A stretch of DNA of 64,000 nucleotides, from NCBI RefSeq assembly GCF_000421705.1, contig NZ_ATXN01000004.1, positions 131,501-195,500 on the forward strand, in the 5' to 3' direction. Shown here in pieces: positions 45,142 through 53,876 of this stretch. Within the stretch, counting starts at the first letter, position 1, and each line of letters starts with the position of its first letter. A program made the translations under genes and the position numbers. The stretch comes from Brevundimonas naejangsanensis DSM 23858. Lineage in GTDB: Bacteria > Pseudomonadota > Alphaproteobacteria > Caulobacterales > Caulobacteraceae. Below the pieces are notes generated by a model. It had not been told where the DNA came from. It saw nothing but the letters and a program-made list of their open reading frames with translations, and searched no databases.

Positions 45142-45761
45142 TGTCGGACGCCATCGACGCCTTCCGCGTCCAGACCGGAGCCAGCGACGCCGACATCGCC
45201 GACCTGACGACTTTTCTGGCCATGCTAACCGAGGCCAATGAGGTGATGAACCTGGTCGGGCCGGACACCATTCCCGATTTCTGGAACCGCCACGCCTGGG
45301 ACAGCGCCCAGCTTCTGGACCTGGCGCCGGAGGCGGAGACCTGGGCCGACCTGGGCGCGGGGGCCGGCTTTCCCGGCGTTGTTCTGGCCATCCTTTTGAA
45401 GGGACGGCCCGGGGCCCATGTTTGGCTGGTGGACAGCCTTGGCAAGCGCTGCCGCTTCCTTCAGACGATTGTCGATGCGCTCGACCTGCCCGCGACCGTG
45501 GTCAACGGGCGGGCCGAGGAACAGTCGATCACGGTCGACGTCGTCACAGCACGAGCGGTGGCGGCGATGGAGAAACTACTGGGTTATGCACAGCCCTACT
45601 TCCAGCGCGGTGCAAAAGGCCTGTTCCTCAAGGGAGAGAAGGCCGAGGCTGAGTTGAAAGAGGCCCGTCGGGTCTGGCAGTTTGAAGCTGAGCTTACCGT
45701 CTCGCGCAGCGATCCGCGCGGCCGCATCGTTTCACTGGGGGGCCTTCGCCGTGTCCGTTGA
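45141..45761 (+). CDS. rsmG: 16S rRNA (guanine-527-N7) methyltransferase RsmG (GidB)
   Basis: The protein has 206 residues. The SAM-binding motif TWADLGAGAGFPGVVLAILL, then VWLVDSLGKRCRFLQTIVDA and the TARAVAAMEKLLGY region match the family. It methylates G527 of 16S rRNA. Its ATG overlaps the mnmG stop, and its end overlaps the parA start by 11 bases, so it is coupled to both. Confidence 0.95.
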   Translation: MSDAIDAFRVQTGASDADIADLTTFLAMLTEANEVMNLVGPDTIPDFWNRHAWDSAQLLDLAPEAETWADLGAGAGFPGVVLAILLKGRPGAHVWLVDSLGKRCRFLQTIVDALDLPATVVNGRAEEQSITVDVVTARAVAAMEKLLGYAQPYFQRGAKGLFLKGEKAEAELKEARRVWQFEAELTVSRSDPRGRIVSLGGLRRVR

Positions 45762-46587
45762 GTCCGTAAAGCCGTCTGCTTCTCGTGACACCCGAGTTCT
45801 GGCGGTCTCAAACCAGAAGGGCGGAGTGGGCAAGACCACGACCGCCATCAACCTCGGCACGGCTCTGGCTGCAATCGGCGAAAAAGTGCTGATCGTGGAC
45901 ATGGACCCGCAGGGCAATGCCTCCACCGGACTGGGTGTTCCACGTGAAACACGACGGGTGACCATCTATGACGTCATCGTCGACGGACGGCCGGTCGACG
46001 AGGCTGCGATCGAAACCGCCGTGCCCGGCCTGTTCATCGTCACCGCCGACCCAGACATGTCGGGCGTCGAGATCGAGCTGAGCCAGTCGGATCGGCGCTC
46101 CTATCGTCTGCGCGACGCCCTGGCGAAGCAGGGGGGCAATGGTCATTCCCGGTATGACTATGTCCTGATCGACTGCCCGCCGTCCCTGAACCTGCTGACG
46201 CTGAATGCGATGGCCGCGGCCGACGCCGTTCTCGTGCCGCTGCAGTGCGAATTCTTCGCTTTGGAAGGCCTGACCCAGCTGATGCGGACCATCGACATGG
46301 TGCGTCAGAGCCTGAACCCGGCGCTGGAGATTCAGGGTCTGGTCCTGACTATGTATGACCGCCGTAACGCCCTGTCGGGCCAGGTGGCGGCCGATGTGCG
46401 CGCCCACTTCGGCGACAAGGTCTATGACAGCGTCATTCCCCGGAATGTGCGGGTGTCCGAGGCGCCGTCGTTCGGCAAGCCGGCCCTGATCTATGATCTG
46501 AAGTGCGCGGGCAGTCAGGCCTATCTGAAGCTGGCGCGTGAACTGGTGGCGCGCGAGCGCCAACGTCGTCAGGCCCTCGCGGCCTGA
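45751..46587 (+). CDS. parA: Chromosome partitioning ATPase ParA
   Basis: The protein has 278 residues from a GTG at 45751, preceded by a GGGGGG run. The deviant Walker A motif NQKGGVGKTTTAINLG stands at residues 21-36, and VDMDPQGNAST and IDCPPSLNLLTLNAM follow. ParA forms the DNA-bound gradient that pulls ParB-parS complexes to the new pole. A canonical parS lies inside the coding sequence. parB follows after 30 bases. Confidence 0.97.
   Translation: MSVESVKPSASRDTRVLAVSNQKGGVGKTTTAINLGTALAAIGEKVLIVDMDPQGNASTGLGVPRETRRVTIYDVIVDGRPVDEAAIETAVPGLFIVTADPDMSGVEIELSQSDRRSYRLRDALAKQGGNGHSRYDYVLIDCPPSLNLLTLNAMAAADAVLVPLQCEFFALEGLTQLMRTIDMVRQSLNPALEIQGLVLTMYDRRNALSGQVAADVRAHFGDKVYDSVIPRNVRVSEAPSFGKPALIYDLKCAGSQAYLKLARELVARERQRRQALAA
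45936..45951. other. parS: parS centromere site 4 (inside parA)
   Basis: TGTTCCACGTGAAACA is identical to the canonical parS consensus first defined in Bacillus. It encodes VPRET of ParA. Confidence 0.93.
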
Positions 46588-46617
46588 TTAACCTGATAAG
46601 TAAACGGAAACAGCATC

Positions 46618-47505
46618 TTGTCCGAACGTCAGCGTGGTCTGGGCCGGGGTCTCTCGGCGCTCTTGGGTGAAAACGCGCAGGAAGCGGTCGCCGTCGATGC
46701 GGCCGGTCCGGCCCCCGCGGGCGTGCAACGCGCCCCGATCGAGGCGCTGAAACCCAACCCGGATCAGCCGCGCAAGATCTTCGCCAAAACCGATCTGGAC
46801 GAGCTGACGGCGTCGATCCGCGGCAAGGGCGTCCTGCAACCGATCCTCGTGCGGTCGCAGCCGGGGGAAGCGGGCGTGTGGCAGATCATCGCCGGCGAAC
46901 GCCGCTGGCGCGCCGCCCAGGCCGCCCGCCTTACTCAGGTGCCGATCGTCGTGCGCGAGATGGACGACATCGAGGTGCTGGAAGTCGGCGTCATCGAGAA
47001 CGTCCAGCGCGCCGATCTGAACCCGATGGAAGAGGCCAACGCCTACGCCGTCCTGATGGAGCGTTTCGGCCGTACTCAGGACGCCTTGGCCGGGGTCGTG
47101 GGCAAGAGCCGCAGCCACGTGGCCAACACCCTGCGCCTGCTGCAACTGCCCGAGGCGGTGCGCGACCATGTGGTGCGCGGCGAACTGTCGGCGGGGCACG
47201 CGCGCGCCCTGATCACGGCGCCGAACGCCGAACAACTGGCGGCAGAGGTCATCGCCAAGGGCCTGAACGTTCGCCAGACCGAGGCGCTGGCCCGTCGTTC
47301 GGCCGAGGGACCGAAAACGCCCAAGGCCCGGCCCATGCCGAACGGGGAGGGCGCGGCCGACATCGCCGCCCTGGAGCAGGATCTGTCTGACGCTCTGGGT
47401 CTGAAGGTGTCGCTGGCCGACAAGGGCGGCAAGGGCGAGATCACCGTCAAATACGGCACTCTGGAGCAACTCGACGACCTGTGCCGGCGTCTGATGCGCG
47501 GTTGA
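46618..47505 (+). CDS. parB: Chromosome partitioning protein ParB
   Basis: The protein has 295 residues from a TTG at 46618. The conserved N-terminal ParA-contact stretch RGLGRGLSALLGE is followed by the CTP-binding domain with GERRWRAAQAA (residues 93-103) and ENVQRADLNPMEEANAY. The helix-turn-helix (VVGKSRSHVANTLRLLQLPE) binds parS, and a C-terminal dimer domain ends the protein. ParB loads at parS as a CTP-dependent clamp. It is the last gene of the mnmE-to-parB run. Confidence 0.96.
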   Translation: MSERQRGLGRGLSALLGENAQEAVAVDAAGPAPAGVQRAPIEALKPNPDQPRKIFAKTDLDELTASIRGKGVLQPILVRSQPGEAGVWQIIAGERRWRAAQAARLTQVPIVVREMDDIEVLEVGVIENVQRADLNPMEEANAYAVLMERFGRTQDALAGVVGKSRSHVANTLRLLQLPEAVRDHVVRGELSAGHARALITAPNAEQLAAEVIAKGLNVRQTEALARRSAEGPKTPKARPMPNGEGAADIAALEQDLSDALGLKVSLADKGGKGEITVKYGTLEQLDDLCRRLMRG

Positions 47506-47516
47506 GCAACTGAGCG

Positions 47517-47636
47517 AAAAAAGCCCGTCCAGGGCTGAGCCGGGACGGGCAAGTCGGGGATGAGAGCGGGGCCGACACGCCAGCAGGTGGGAGCGCGCCG
47601 GATGATCCGATCAATGATCGAGGACCGATCCTCCCT
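47517..47636 (-). ncRNA. Possible sRNA or holA 3' UTR ending in a strong terminator
   Basis: On the minus strand the stem GCCCGTCC/GGACGGGC (47550-47543 with 47530-47523) is followed directly by six T (47522-47517), a textbook intrinsic terminator. A perfect TTGACA lies at 47666-47661, about 110-140 bases upstream, but the -10 (TCCTAT at 18-base spacing) is poor. The nearest minus-strand gene, holA, ends 250 bases upstream. Either holA has a long 3' UTR or an independent small RNA is made. On the plus strand the same hairpin may end parB transcripts. An AGGAAACG/CGTTCCT inverted repeat lies at 47638-47660. Confidence 0.4.
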
Positions 47637-47798
47637 ATAGGAAACGCTTATATACGTTCCTGTCAATACTGCGTGTCTGACGTGATCGGTAGCCCCTAAG
47701 GGTCCTAGGGAGGACCGGCTGATGCATGGACTGAGGCCTCTTTCTGGCCTCACGATAGGGGGACGCTCATGACTCAGAAATGTGAGAGAGCCAGCGCG

Positions 47799-48851
47799 TC
47801 ACAGCCCCATGCGTTTGGCGCGGGCGGCGATCTCCAGCAGCAGGCGTTCGGCGATCAGGGCCTCGGGCATGCCTGTGGTTTTGGTCATGACGTCGGCGGT
47901 GTTGACGCTGTCCTGCACCTCGTCGAGCAGTTCGAGCCGCCAGCCGCGCGCCTGGCGCAGAATTTCCGCCTCCTGTTTCCAGAAGACGCCTGCGGCCTTG
48001 GCGGCTTCCTTGGCGCCGGCGCCATTGGCCTGCAGAATATTGATCCGGCGCAGCTTTCCGAGATGAAGCGAGGTCATGCGCACAGCCATGACGGCGCTTT
48101 CGCCCTCGGCCAGGGCGCGGCGCAGTCCCGCCTGGGCGGGGCCGGGACGGCCGCCGAAGGCCTGTAAGGCGGCGTCGGACAGGGAGGCGTCGGGTTCGAC
48201 CCCGAGGTGGGCGTCCAGCTCCTCCACGTCGATAGTGCGGCCCGAGCCGGGGCCGATGTAGAGGATCAGCCGTTCGATCTCCTGACGCATCAGGCCGCGC
48301 TCGCGGGGCAGTCGGGCGACGAAGCGGTCCAGGGCGTCCGAGGTCAGACCCACCTTATCGGCGCCGAGGGCCTCGCGCGTCATGCGGGCGACGTCGCCGA
48401 CCTCGTCCTCATAACAGGCGATGGCCACCGCGCCCTGGGCCTTTTCGGCGGCCTTGCGCAGGGCCGATTCGCGACCCAGCGCTCCGGCCTCGATCACCAG
48501 CATGGCGTCGGGGTTGTAGGCGCCCTCGGCGTGGGCGCTCAGGGCGGCGGCAACGGCCTTGTCGACGCCGCCCCTGGCGTCGCCCATGCGCACCCGCACC
48601 AGACGCCGCCCGCCGATCATGCTCAGGGCCGTCAGGGCCTCTTCCAGCCGGACCGGATCGCTGTCGATGTCGGCTTCGGTCAGCAGGGTGACGTTGAAGG
48701 GGTCGTTCAGATCCGGCGTGATCGTCCTGCACAGCGTCAGGGCGCGTTCGGTCACGCCCGAGCGGTCCTTGCCGTGAATGACGGCGGCGCGGACGCCGGC
48801 GTCCGGCGCCTTGAGGAAGCGGTCGACGTCGGGCCGCCGGGACAGGATCAT
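47799..48851 (-). CDS. holA: DNA polymerase III delta subunit
   Basis: The protein has 350 residues. It has the HolA AAA+-like fold: FLKAPDAGVRAAVIHGKDRS, DPFNVTLLTEADIDSDPVRL, RRLVRVRMGDARGG and LPRERGLMRQEIERLILYIG are characteristic. Delta opens the beta clamp in the clamp-loader complex. It is transcribed after leuS and lptE on the same strand, with a 10-base gap from lptE. Confidence 0.93.
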   Translation of the reverse strand: MILSRRPDVDRFLKAPDAGVRAAVIHGKDRSGVTERALTLCRTITPDLNDPFNVTLLTEADIDSDPVRLEEALTALSMIGGRRLVRVRMGDARGGVDKAVAAALSAHAEGAYNPDAMLVIEAGALGRESALRKAAEKAQGAVAIACYEDEVGDVARMTREALGADKVGLTSDALDRFVARLPRERGLMRQEIERLILYIGPGSGRTIDVEELDAHLGVEPDASLSDAALQAFGGRPGPAQAGLRRALAEGESAVMAVRMTSLHLGKLRRINILQANGAGAKEAAKAAGVFWKQEAEILRQARGWRLELLDEVQDSVNTADVMTKTTGMPEALIAERLLLEIAARAKRMGL

Positions 48852-48861
48852 GCGGCGGCCT

Positions 48862-49350
48862 TCAACGCCCCGCCAGGACGCGCATCATGTCCAGGCGGAT
48901 CAGGCGCGCCAGATCGGCGGCGGCGCGGTCCTCGCCGTCCTGCTGGGCGGCGATGGCGGCGTAGGGCTGGTCGGCGGCGGCGTAGGTGATGGTGGTGGTC
49001 TGCACGCCCTTGAGGGTTTCGCCGCCCGCTACGGGGGTCAGGGACCAGGCGGCCCTGACCGTCAGTTCATAGCGGCTGGCCGTGTCGTCGATGCGGCGGC
49101 CCAGCGGGCGGCGTTTGTGCTCGACCTCGGTCGCCAGACGGTACAGCGGCGCCTGGGCGCCGTCGCGGCCGAAAGCGTCCTCCAGCTGTTCGCGCAGCCG
49201 ATAGCCCAGCCGGTCGTCGGGCGTCGTTACGGCGATGCGCGACAGGGCGCCGCTGACCCCTGCATCGCCATACAGGGGCGTGAAGCCGCAGCCGGACAGC
49301 AGTGCCGCGCCGACCAGCGCCAGCAGGAGACGACGCCCGCCGGGCATCAT
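48862..49350 (-). CDS. lptE: LPS-assembly lipoprotein LptE
   Basis: The protein has 162 residues. The lipobox [11 protein letters not shown] near residue 21 and the short beta/alpha LptE domain are typical of alphaproteobacterial members. LptE plugs the LptD barrel that inserts LPS in the outer membrane. leuS-lptE-holA is a widely conserved order, and the ATG overlaps the leuS stop by four bases. Confidence 0.88.
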   Translation of the reverse strand: MMPGGRRLLLALVGAALLSGCGFTPLYGDAGVSGALSRIAVTTPDDRLGYRLREQLEDAFGRDGAQAPLYRLATEVEHKRRPLGRRIDDTASRYELTVRAAWSLTPVAGGETLKGVQTTTITYAAADQPYAAIAAQQDGEDRAAADLARLIRLDMMRVLAGR

Positions 49351-51926
49351 CCGGCCACCAGATTGACGATACGATCGGGCACGACGACCACCTTGCGGAT
49401 GCTGAGGTTGTTGGCTGCAAGGTAGGCCTGAACCGTCGGATTGGCGAGAGCGGCGGCCTCGACCGTCGCATTATCCGAACCGCGCGGCAGGATGACCTCG
49501 CCACGACGCTTGCCGCCGATCTGGACGGGCAAGGTGACTTGATCGTCGGCGGCCAGGGCCGGGTCATAGACGGGCCAGAGCGCGTCCAGAACCATTCCGG
49601 CCTCGCCCAGTTGGGTCCAGCATTCCTCGGCCAGGTGCGGGGTGAAGGGCGCCATCAGCCGCGCCAGGGCGGACAGGGCGGTCTTCTTCGCCTCGGCGCC
49701 CGCCTTGTCGTGTTGTCGGATGGTCGCCAGGAAGGCGTAGAGCTTGGCCACGGCCGAGTTGAAGCGGAAGTGTTCGACGCCTTCGCTGACGGCCTTGATG
49801 GCCTTGTGCGTCTCGCGGACAAGGTGGGCGTCGACCCCGGCGTTGGCGGGCGCGGCGGCGTCGAACGAGGCGTATTCGCCCCAGACGCGCTGGACGAACC
49901 GGGCGGCGCCCTCGACACCCCCCGTCGACCACTGGATATCACGCTCGGGCGGGCTGTCCGACAGGATGAACAGGCGGCCGGCGTCGACGCCATATGCGGC
50001 GATGATGTCCTGCGGCGCGACCACATTCTTCTTGGACTTGGACATCTTTTCGATGTCGCCGATCGTCACTGCGGCGCCGGTGGACAGGCGGGTGGCGACT
50101 CTCTTGCCGTCCACGGTTTCGATGCGCACGTCCGACGGCTCGACCCAGCGCGGCTTGCCGCTGTCTTCATGGCCGTCGAAATAGGTCTCGTGGACCACCA
50201 TCCCTTGGGTGAAGAGGCCAGCGAACGGCTCCTTCACGTCCATCAGGCCGGCGTCCGACAGGGCGCGGGTGATGAAACGGGCATAGAGCAGGTGCAGGAC
50301 GGCGTGCTCGACGCCGCCGATGTACTGATCGACGGGCAGCCATTTGGCGGCGGCGGCCTTGTTGATCGGCTCGGCCGCCTTGGGATCGGCGAAGCGCGCG
50401 AAATACCAGCTGGAATCGACGAAGGTGTCGAGCGTGTCCGTCTCGCGTCGGGCGCCGCCGCCGCACGACGGACAGTTGACGTGTTTCCACGTCGGGTGAC
50501 GGTCCAGCGGATTGCCCGGTACGTCGAAGGTGACGTCCTTGGGCAGTTCGACCGGCAACTGGTCGGCCGGAACCGGCACGACGCCGCAGGCCTCGCAGTG
50601 GATGACCGGGATGGGGCAGCCCCAGTAGCGCTGGCGGCTGACGCCCCAGTCGCGCAGGCGATAGATGGTCGCGCCCTGGCCCGTTCCGGCGGCCTCGATG
50701 CGGCGGATGGCCTCGGCCTTGGCGGTCTCGATGTCCAGACCGTTCAGAAAGTCGGAATGGAAGATGGCGCCGGGGCCGGTATAGGCCTCGTCGGCCACGG
50801 CGAAGTCGTCGCCCGCGCCTTCGGGGCGGACGACCGGGATCACCGGCAGATCGTATTTGCGGGCGAAGTCCAGATCGCGCTGGTCATGCGCCGGGCAGGC
50901 GAAAATGGCGCCCGTTCCGTAGTCGGACAGAATGAAGTTGGCGATCCACACCGAAACCTCGGCGCCGGTGAAGGGGTGGACGACCTTCAGCCCCGTATCC
51001 CAGCCGATCTTCTCGGCCTGTTCGATGTCGGCCTGGCTGGCGCCGCCCTTGCGGCATTCGGCGACGAAGGCGGCGACCTTGGGGTCGGCCTCGGCCAGTT
51101 GCTTCGAGATCGGATGATCCGGGGCCAGGCCCATGAAGCTGGCGCCGAACAATGTGTCCGGGCGGGTGGTGTAGATCTCCAGTCCGTCATCGAAACCAGC
51201 CGGGGCGGTGCCAGCCCAGGCCCATTTCATCTGCAGGCCCTTGGACCGGCCGATCCAGTTTTCCTGCATCAGGCGGACCTTTTCGGGCCAGCGGCCTTCA
51301 AGCTCGGCCAGGCCGTCGATCAGATCATCCGCATACTGAGTAATGCGCAGGAACCACTGGTTCAGCTTGCGTTTTTCGACCACGGCGCCCGAGCGCCAGC
51401 CGCGCCCGTCAATGACCTGCTCATTGGCCAGGACGGTGTTGTCGACCGGGTCCCAGTTGACCACGCCGTCCTTGCGATAGACCAGGCCCCGCTTGAACAG
51501 TTCGAGGAACCATTCCTGCTGTTTGCCATAGTATTCGGGGTCGCAGGTGGCGAACTCGCGGCTCCAGTCCAATGACAGGCCCAGCAGCTTCAGCTGGTCG
51601 CGCATCGTCGCGATGTTGGACCAGGTCCAGTCGCCGGGGTGGACGCCGCGCTCCATCGCCGCGTTCTCGGCGGGCATTCCGAAGGCGTCCCAGCCCATCG
51701 GGTGCAGCACGTCATAGCCGCTGGCCCGCTTCCAGCGCGCCACCACATCGCCCATCACATAGTTGCGGGCGTGGCCCATGTGGATGTTGCCCGACGGATA
51801 GGGGAACATCTCCAGGACGTAGTATTTCGGGCGGCCGGTGTCGGCGTTGGACACCGAAAAGGCGTCGGCCTCGGCCCATCGGGCCTGTTGGCGGGGTTCG
51901 GCGGTCTTAGGCTCGTAACGGGCCAC
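49347..51926 (-). CDS. leuS: Leucyl-tRNA synthetase
   Basis: The protein has 859 residues from a GTG at 51926. The class I signature [20 protein letters not shown] (HIGH motif) and [11 protein letters not shown] (KMSKS motif) are intact. The editing domain (CP1, with [20 protein letters not shown]) and a zinc-type Cys cluster ([18 protein letters not shown]) are present. It charges tRNA-Leu. The ribosome binding site AGGA lies inside one of two mutually exclusive hairpins just upstream. Confidence 0.97.
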   Translation of the reverse strand: MARYEPKTAEPRQQARWAEADAFSVSNADTGRPKYYVLEMFPYPSGNIHMGHARNYVMGDVVARWKRASGYDVLHPMGWDAFGMPAENAAMERGVHPGDWTWSNIATMRDQLKLLGLSLDWSREFATCDPEYYGKQQEWFLELFKRGLVYRKDGVVNWDPVDNTVLANEQVIDGRGWRSGAVVEKRKLNQWFLRITQYADDLIDGLAELEGRWPEKVRLMQENWIGRSKGLQMKWAWAGTAPAGFDDGLEIYTTRPDTLFGASFMGLAPDHPISKQLAEADPKVAAFVAECRKGGASQADIEQAEKIGWDTGLKVVHPFTGAEVSVWIANFILSDYGTGAIFACPAHDQRDLDFARKYDLPVIPVVRPEGAGDDFAVADEAYTGPGAIFHSDFLNGLDIETAKAEAIRRIEAAGTGQGATIYRLRDWGVSRQRYWGCPIPVIHCEACGVVPVPADQLPVELPKDVTFDVPGNPLDRHPTWKHVNCPSCGGGARRETDTLDTFVDSSWYFARFADPKAAEPINKAAAAKWLPVDQYIGGVEHAVLHLLYARFITRALSDAGLMDVKEPFAGLFTQGMVVHETYFDGHEDSGKPRWVEPSDVRIETVDGKRVATRLSTGAAVTIGDIEKMSKSKKNVVAPQDIIAAYGVDAGRLFILSDSPPERDIQWSTGGVEGAARFVQRVWGEYASFDAAAPANAGVDAHLVRETHKAIKAVSEGVEHFRFNSAVAKLYAFLATIRQHDKAGAEAKKTALSALARLMAPFTPHLAEECWTQLGEAGMVLDALWPVYDPALAADDQVTLPVQIGGKRRGEVILPRGSDNATVEAAALANPTVQAYLAANNLSIRKVVVVPDRIVNLVAG

Positions 51927-51977
51927 GGCGTATCCTGAGGCGGCGCCTCAGGCGCAAAGCTTGAGGCGGGCCTGAGG
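51927..51977 (-). promoter_or_regulatory. leuS leader with two mutually exclusive hairpins
   Basis: Read on the minus strand, segment A is CCTCAGGC (51977-51970), segment B is GCCTGAGGC (51953-51945) and segment C is GCCTCAGG (51941-51934). B can pair fully (8 bp) with A or with C, but not both. C contains most of the AGGA ribosome binding site (51936-51933), six bases before the GTG start. This is the layout of a translational on/off switch. What would flip it is not visible; no T-box specifier loop was recognised. Confidence 0.6.
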
Positions 51978-52013
51978 ACGCATTTGAGACGAAAGGTGAG
52001 GCGCGGCCGGTCC

Positions 52014-52469
52014 TTAGCGACGGGCCGCGTTGGCGAGGTTGAGCTGGCGCGCCTTGGTCAGGATGGCGTTCTCCAGATCGGTTTCGGTCTGGGCCGCGAC
52101 CGGAGCCGAGACCCAGGCGCCCGAGGCGTCCTTGACTTCCTTGGTCACGGCGACGTTGAGGGCGTCGGCGCGCAGGCGGCGATCCAGGATGAAGACGGTC
52201 GCCTTGAAACGCTCGTTCGGCGTCTGCGGATTGACGTACCAGTCATAGTTCACCACGCCGCCCCAGGGGTCGGCGCTGGCCAGAGGCATGAAGGACAGGG
52301 TGTCCAGGGTGGCGCGCCACAGATAGGCGTTCACGCCGATGCCCAGCTGGGCTTCCATGCTGGGCGCCTTGGCCTTGGAGCCGCCGCCGACGAAGGGCAG
52401 GCTGGAGCAGCCGCCGAGCAGCAGTCCCGAGGCGATCAGGGCGACCGCAGCGCCGCGAACAAGAGCCAT
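52014..52469 (-). CDS. DUF3576 lipoprotein
   Basis: The protein has 151 residues. The lipobox LLLGGCSS near residue 20 is followed by the DUF3576 domain (GIGVNAYLWRATLDTLSFMP, GGVVNYDWYVNPQTPNERFK, TETDLENAILTKARQLNLA). It is a conserved outer-membrane or periplasmic lipoprotein of alphaproteobacteria of unknown function, normally beside leuS. An 87-base gap with the switch-like hairpins separates it from leuS. Confidence 0.9.
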   Translation of the reverse strand: MALVRGAAVALIASGLLLGGCSSLPFVGGGSKAKAPSMEAQLGIGVNAYLWRATLDTLSFMPLASADPWGGVVNYDWYVNPQTPNERFKATVFILDRRLRADALNVAVTKEVKDASGAWVSAPVAAQTETDLENAILTKARQLNLANAARR

Positions 52470-52722
52470 TCCATAGTCTCCGTAAAGGGGTGGACGACGT
52501 ACGCCGGGCGCTTCCGAGGGCCCCCCGAGGGGCGATCATCGAAAGAGACCGCGCGCGCACGCGCCGCAGCGACGCTCTATAACACGCTGAAAAGGGGCTA
52601 TGACAAGGCGAACCGGCGTTCCTCGCCGCCAATATCGACGGCAAAAGGTCGGAACGGCGTGACGCAGGCGCCACAGGGGCCGCCGGAGTCGCCTCTAACC
52701 GTGATCGCTTGGCTTCCATGCG

Positions 52723-52750
52723 TTGACCGCGAGGCTCGAGTCCATATCTT
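52723..52750 (+). promoter_or_regulatory. Sigma-70-like promoter upstream of the ntrZ-like gene
   Basis: TTGACC (52723-52728) and TATCTT (52745-52750) are spaced by 16 bases, about 70 bases before the ATG. The remainder of the 353-base gap 52470-52822 shows a GGGCCCCCC-rich stretch but no gene or RNA I can identify. Confidence 0.45.
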
Positions 52751-52822
52751 ATCCCCAGGTCGGATGGTTCCGGCTCGTCAATAACGGATCGGCGGCTCAA
52801 GTCGGTCTTTTGGGTAGGTGGA

Positions 52823-53227
52823 ATGCGTTTCGTCGCCGTCATCGCTGGATGCGTGGGCGCCCTGGCCTTGGCCGGGATGACGAACGACGCCTCGGCTCAG
52901 ACGCGAGCCCGCACCCCCTCCGTCAATCTCAGCGATATCGCCGCCCAGTCCTCGACCACGCCTGCGACCCCGGCCCAGCGTCGCGGCCTGCGCTGGAACG
53001 AGAACGGTCGCTGGGGTCTGAACTTCAACCTGAACCAGCCGGTCGGCCGCGAAGCCGACTGGGGCGATGTCGAGGCCGGGGCCTATTACCGTCTCAGCCC
53101 GCGCCTGCGCGTCGGCGCCGCCGCGAACCTGGCCTCGCCTGAAGTCGACCCGGCCCGGGCGCCCGAAAGCGCCGCCGACCGCCGCGCCGCGCCGCGCGTA
53201 CGGCTTGAGACCATCTTCAAGTTTTAA
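52823..53227 (+). CDS. ntrZ: NtrZ-family periplasmic regulatory protein
   Basis: The protein has 134 residues. A Sec signal peptide (MRFVAVIAGCVGALALAGMTNDASA) leads a mature part with RGLRWNENGRWGLNFNLNQP and ADWGDVEAGAYYRLSPRLRV, ending in an Arg-rich tail with IFKF. This matches the Caulobacter NtrZ type: a periplasmic protein thought to inhibit the phosphatase activity of the sensor kinase NtrY, so keeping NtrX phosphorylated. Its place between the DUF3576 gene and the YggS/CenR genes supports this. The name rests on recall of family and order. Confidence 0.75.
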   Translation: MRFVAVIAGCVGALALAGMTNDASAQTRARTPSVNLSDIAAQSSTTPATPAQRRGLRWNENGRWGLNFNLNQPVGREADWGDVEAGAYYRLSPRLRVGAAANLASPEVDPARAPESAADRRAAPRVRLETIFKF

Positions 53228-53230
53228 GTC

Positions 53231-53875
53231 CTAGCCGGCGAAGGCCGTCTGGATCGCCTCCACGCCCGCTAGCCCGCTCGCGCCTGTTGACGGCAGCCGG
53301 GAGGCGTTGGCCGCCGTGATTCCGCCCAGAGCGTAGACCGGGCAGGGGGCCAGGGCCGCCAGAGCCGAAAATCCTTCTACCCCCAACGCTGGCTTGACCC
53401 CAGAAGCGCCGCCCGCGGGGAAGACCGGCGACAGCACAAGGGCGTGCAGATCCCGCGCCGTCCGCACTGCTTTCGTGGAATGGGCCGCCCCGGTCAGCAA
53501 CCAGTCCGGCCGTCGTCCTGACAAGGCATAGGCGGCCGAAAGCGCCCGTTCGGGCAGGTGCACGCCGTCCGCCCCGATCTGCTCGGCCAATTCGGCGTCC
53601 AGCCCCACCAGCAGCCGAACCCCGGCCCTGTGCGTCGCCTCGCGCAGGCGCTGTCCGGTCTCCACTCGATCCGCGGCGCCGAAGTGACGGAAGACCACGC
53701 CTGCTCCGGCAGGCAGTCGGGCGGCTGTCTCCCACGGACGGGGCGTACGCGCCGGGTCGGTGAAGAAAAGCAGGGGAGGCAGGGCGCGACCGCCATGCGG
53801 CGCCGTGAGCGCCAGGGCGCGGGCGGCGTCCCACAGACTTTGCGCTTCTTCGGACAGGGTGTCAGACAGGGGCAT
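53231..53875 (-). CDS. Thiamine-phosphate-synthase-like (ThiE/TenI) protein
   Basis: The protein has 214 residues and is a TIM barrel of the ThiE/TenI type: LLVGLDAELAEQIGADGVHL, LTGAAHSTKAVRTARDLHAL, LSPVFPAGGASGVKPALGVE and CPVYALGGITAANASRL line up with the family. It may be a true thiamine-phosphate synthase or a TenI-like relative, as some phosphate-site residues deviate. The start region overlaps that of the divergent yggS gene, so both promoters must lie inside the coding sequences. It converges with ntrZ, three bases away. Confidence 0.75.
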   Translation of the reverse strand: MPLSDTLSEEAQSLWDAARALALTAPHGGRALPPLLFFTDPARTPRPWETAARLPAGAGVVFRHFGAADRVETGQRLREATHRAGVRLLVGLDAELAEQIGADGVHLPERALSAAYALSGRRPDWLLTGAAHSTKAVRTARDLHALVLSPVFPAGGASGVKPALGVEGFSALAALAPCPVYALGGITAANASRLPSTGASGLAGVEAIQTAFAG

Positions 53876-53876
53876 C

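Noticed and set aside
49302-51575. A 757-residue plus-strand frame antisense to leuS and lptE
   Set aside because: Same reasoning: low-complexity composition and no motifs, opposite a complete leucyl-tRNA synthetase.
51934-51952. A copy of the palindromic element family before leuS
   Set aside because: It has a hairpin and a nearby GCTTGAGG, but the outer stem and the GCTGCTTGAG box are missing; the two-way pairing with the leuS ribosome binding site is a better reading.
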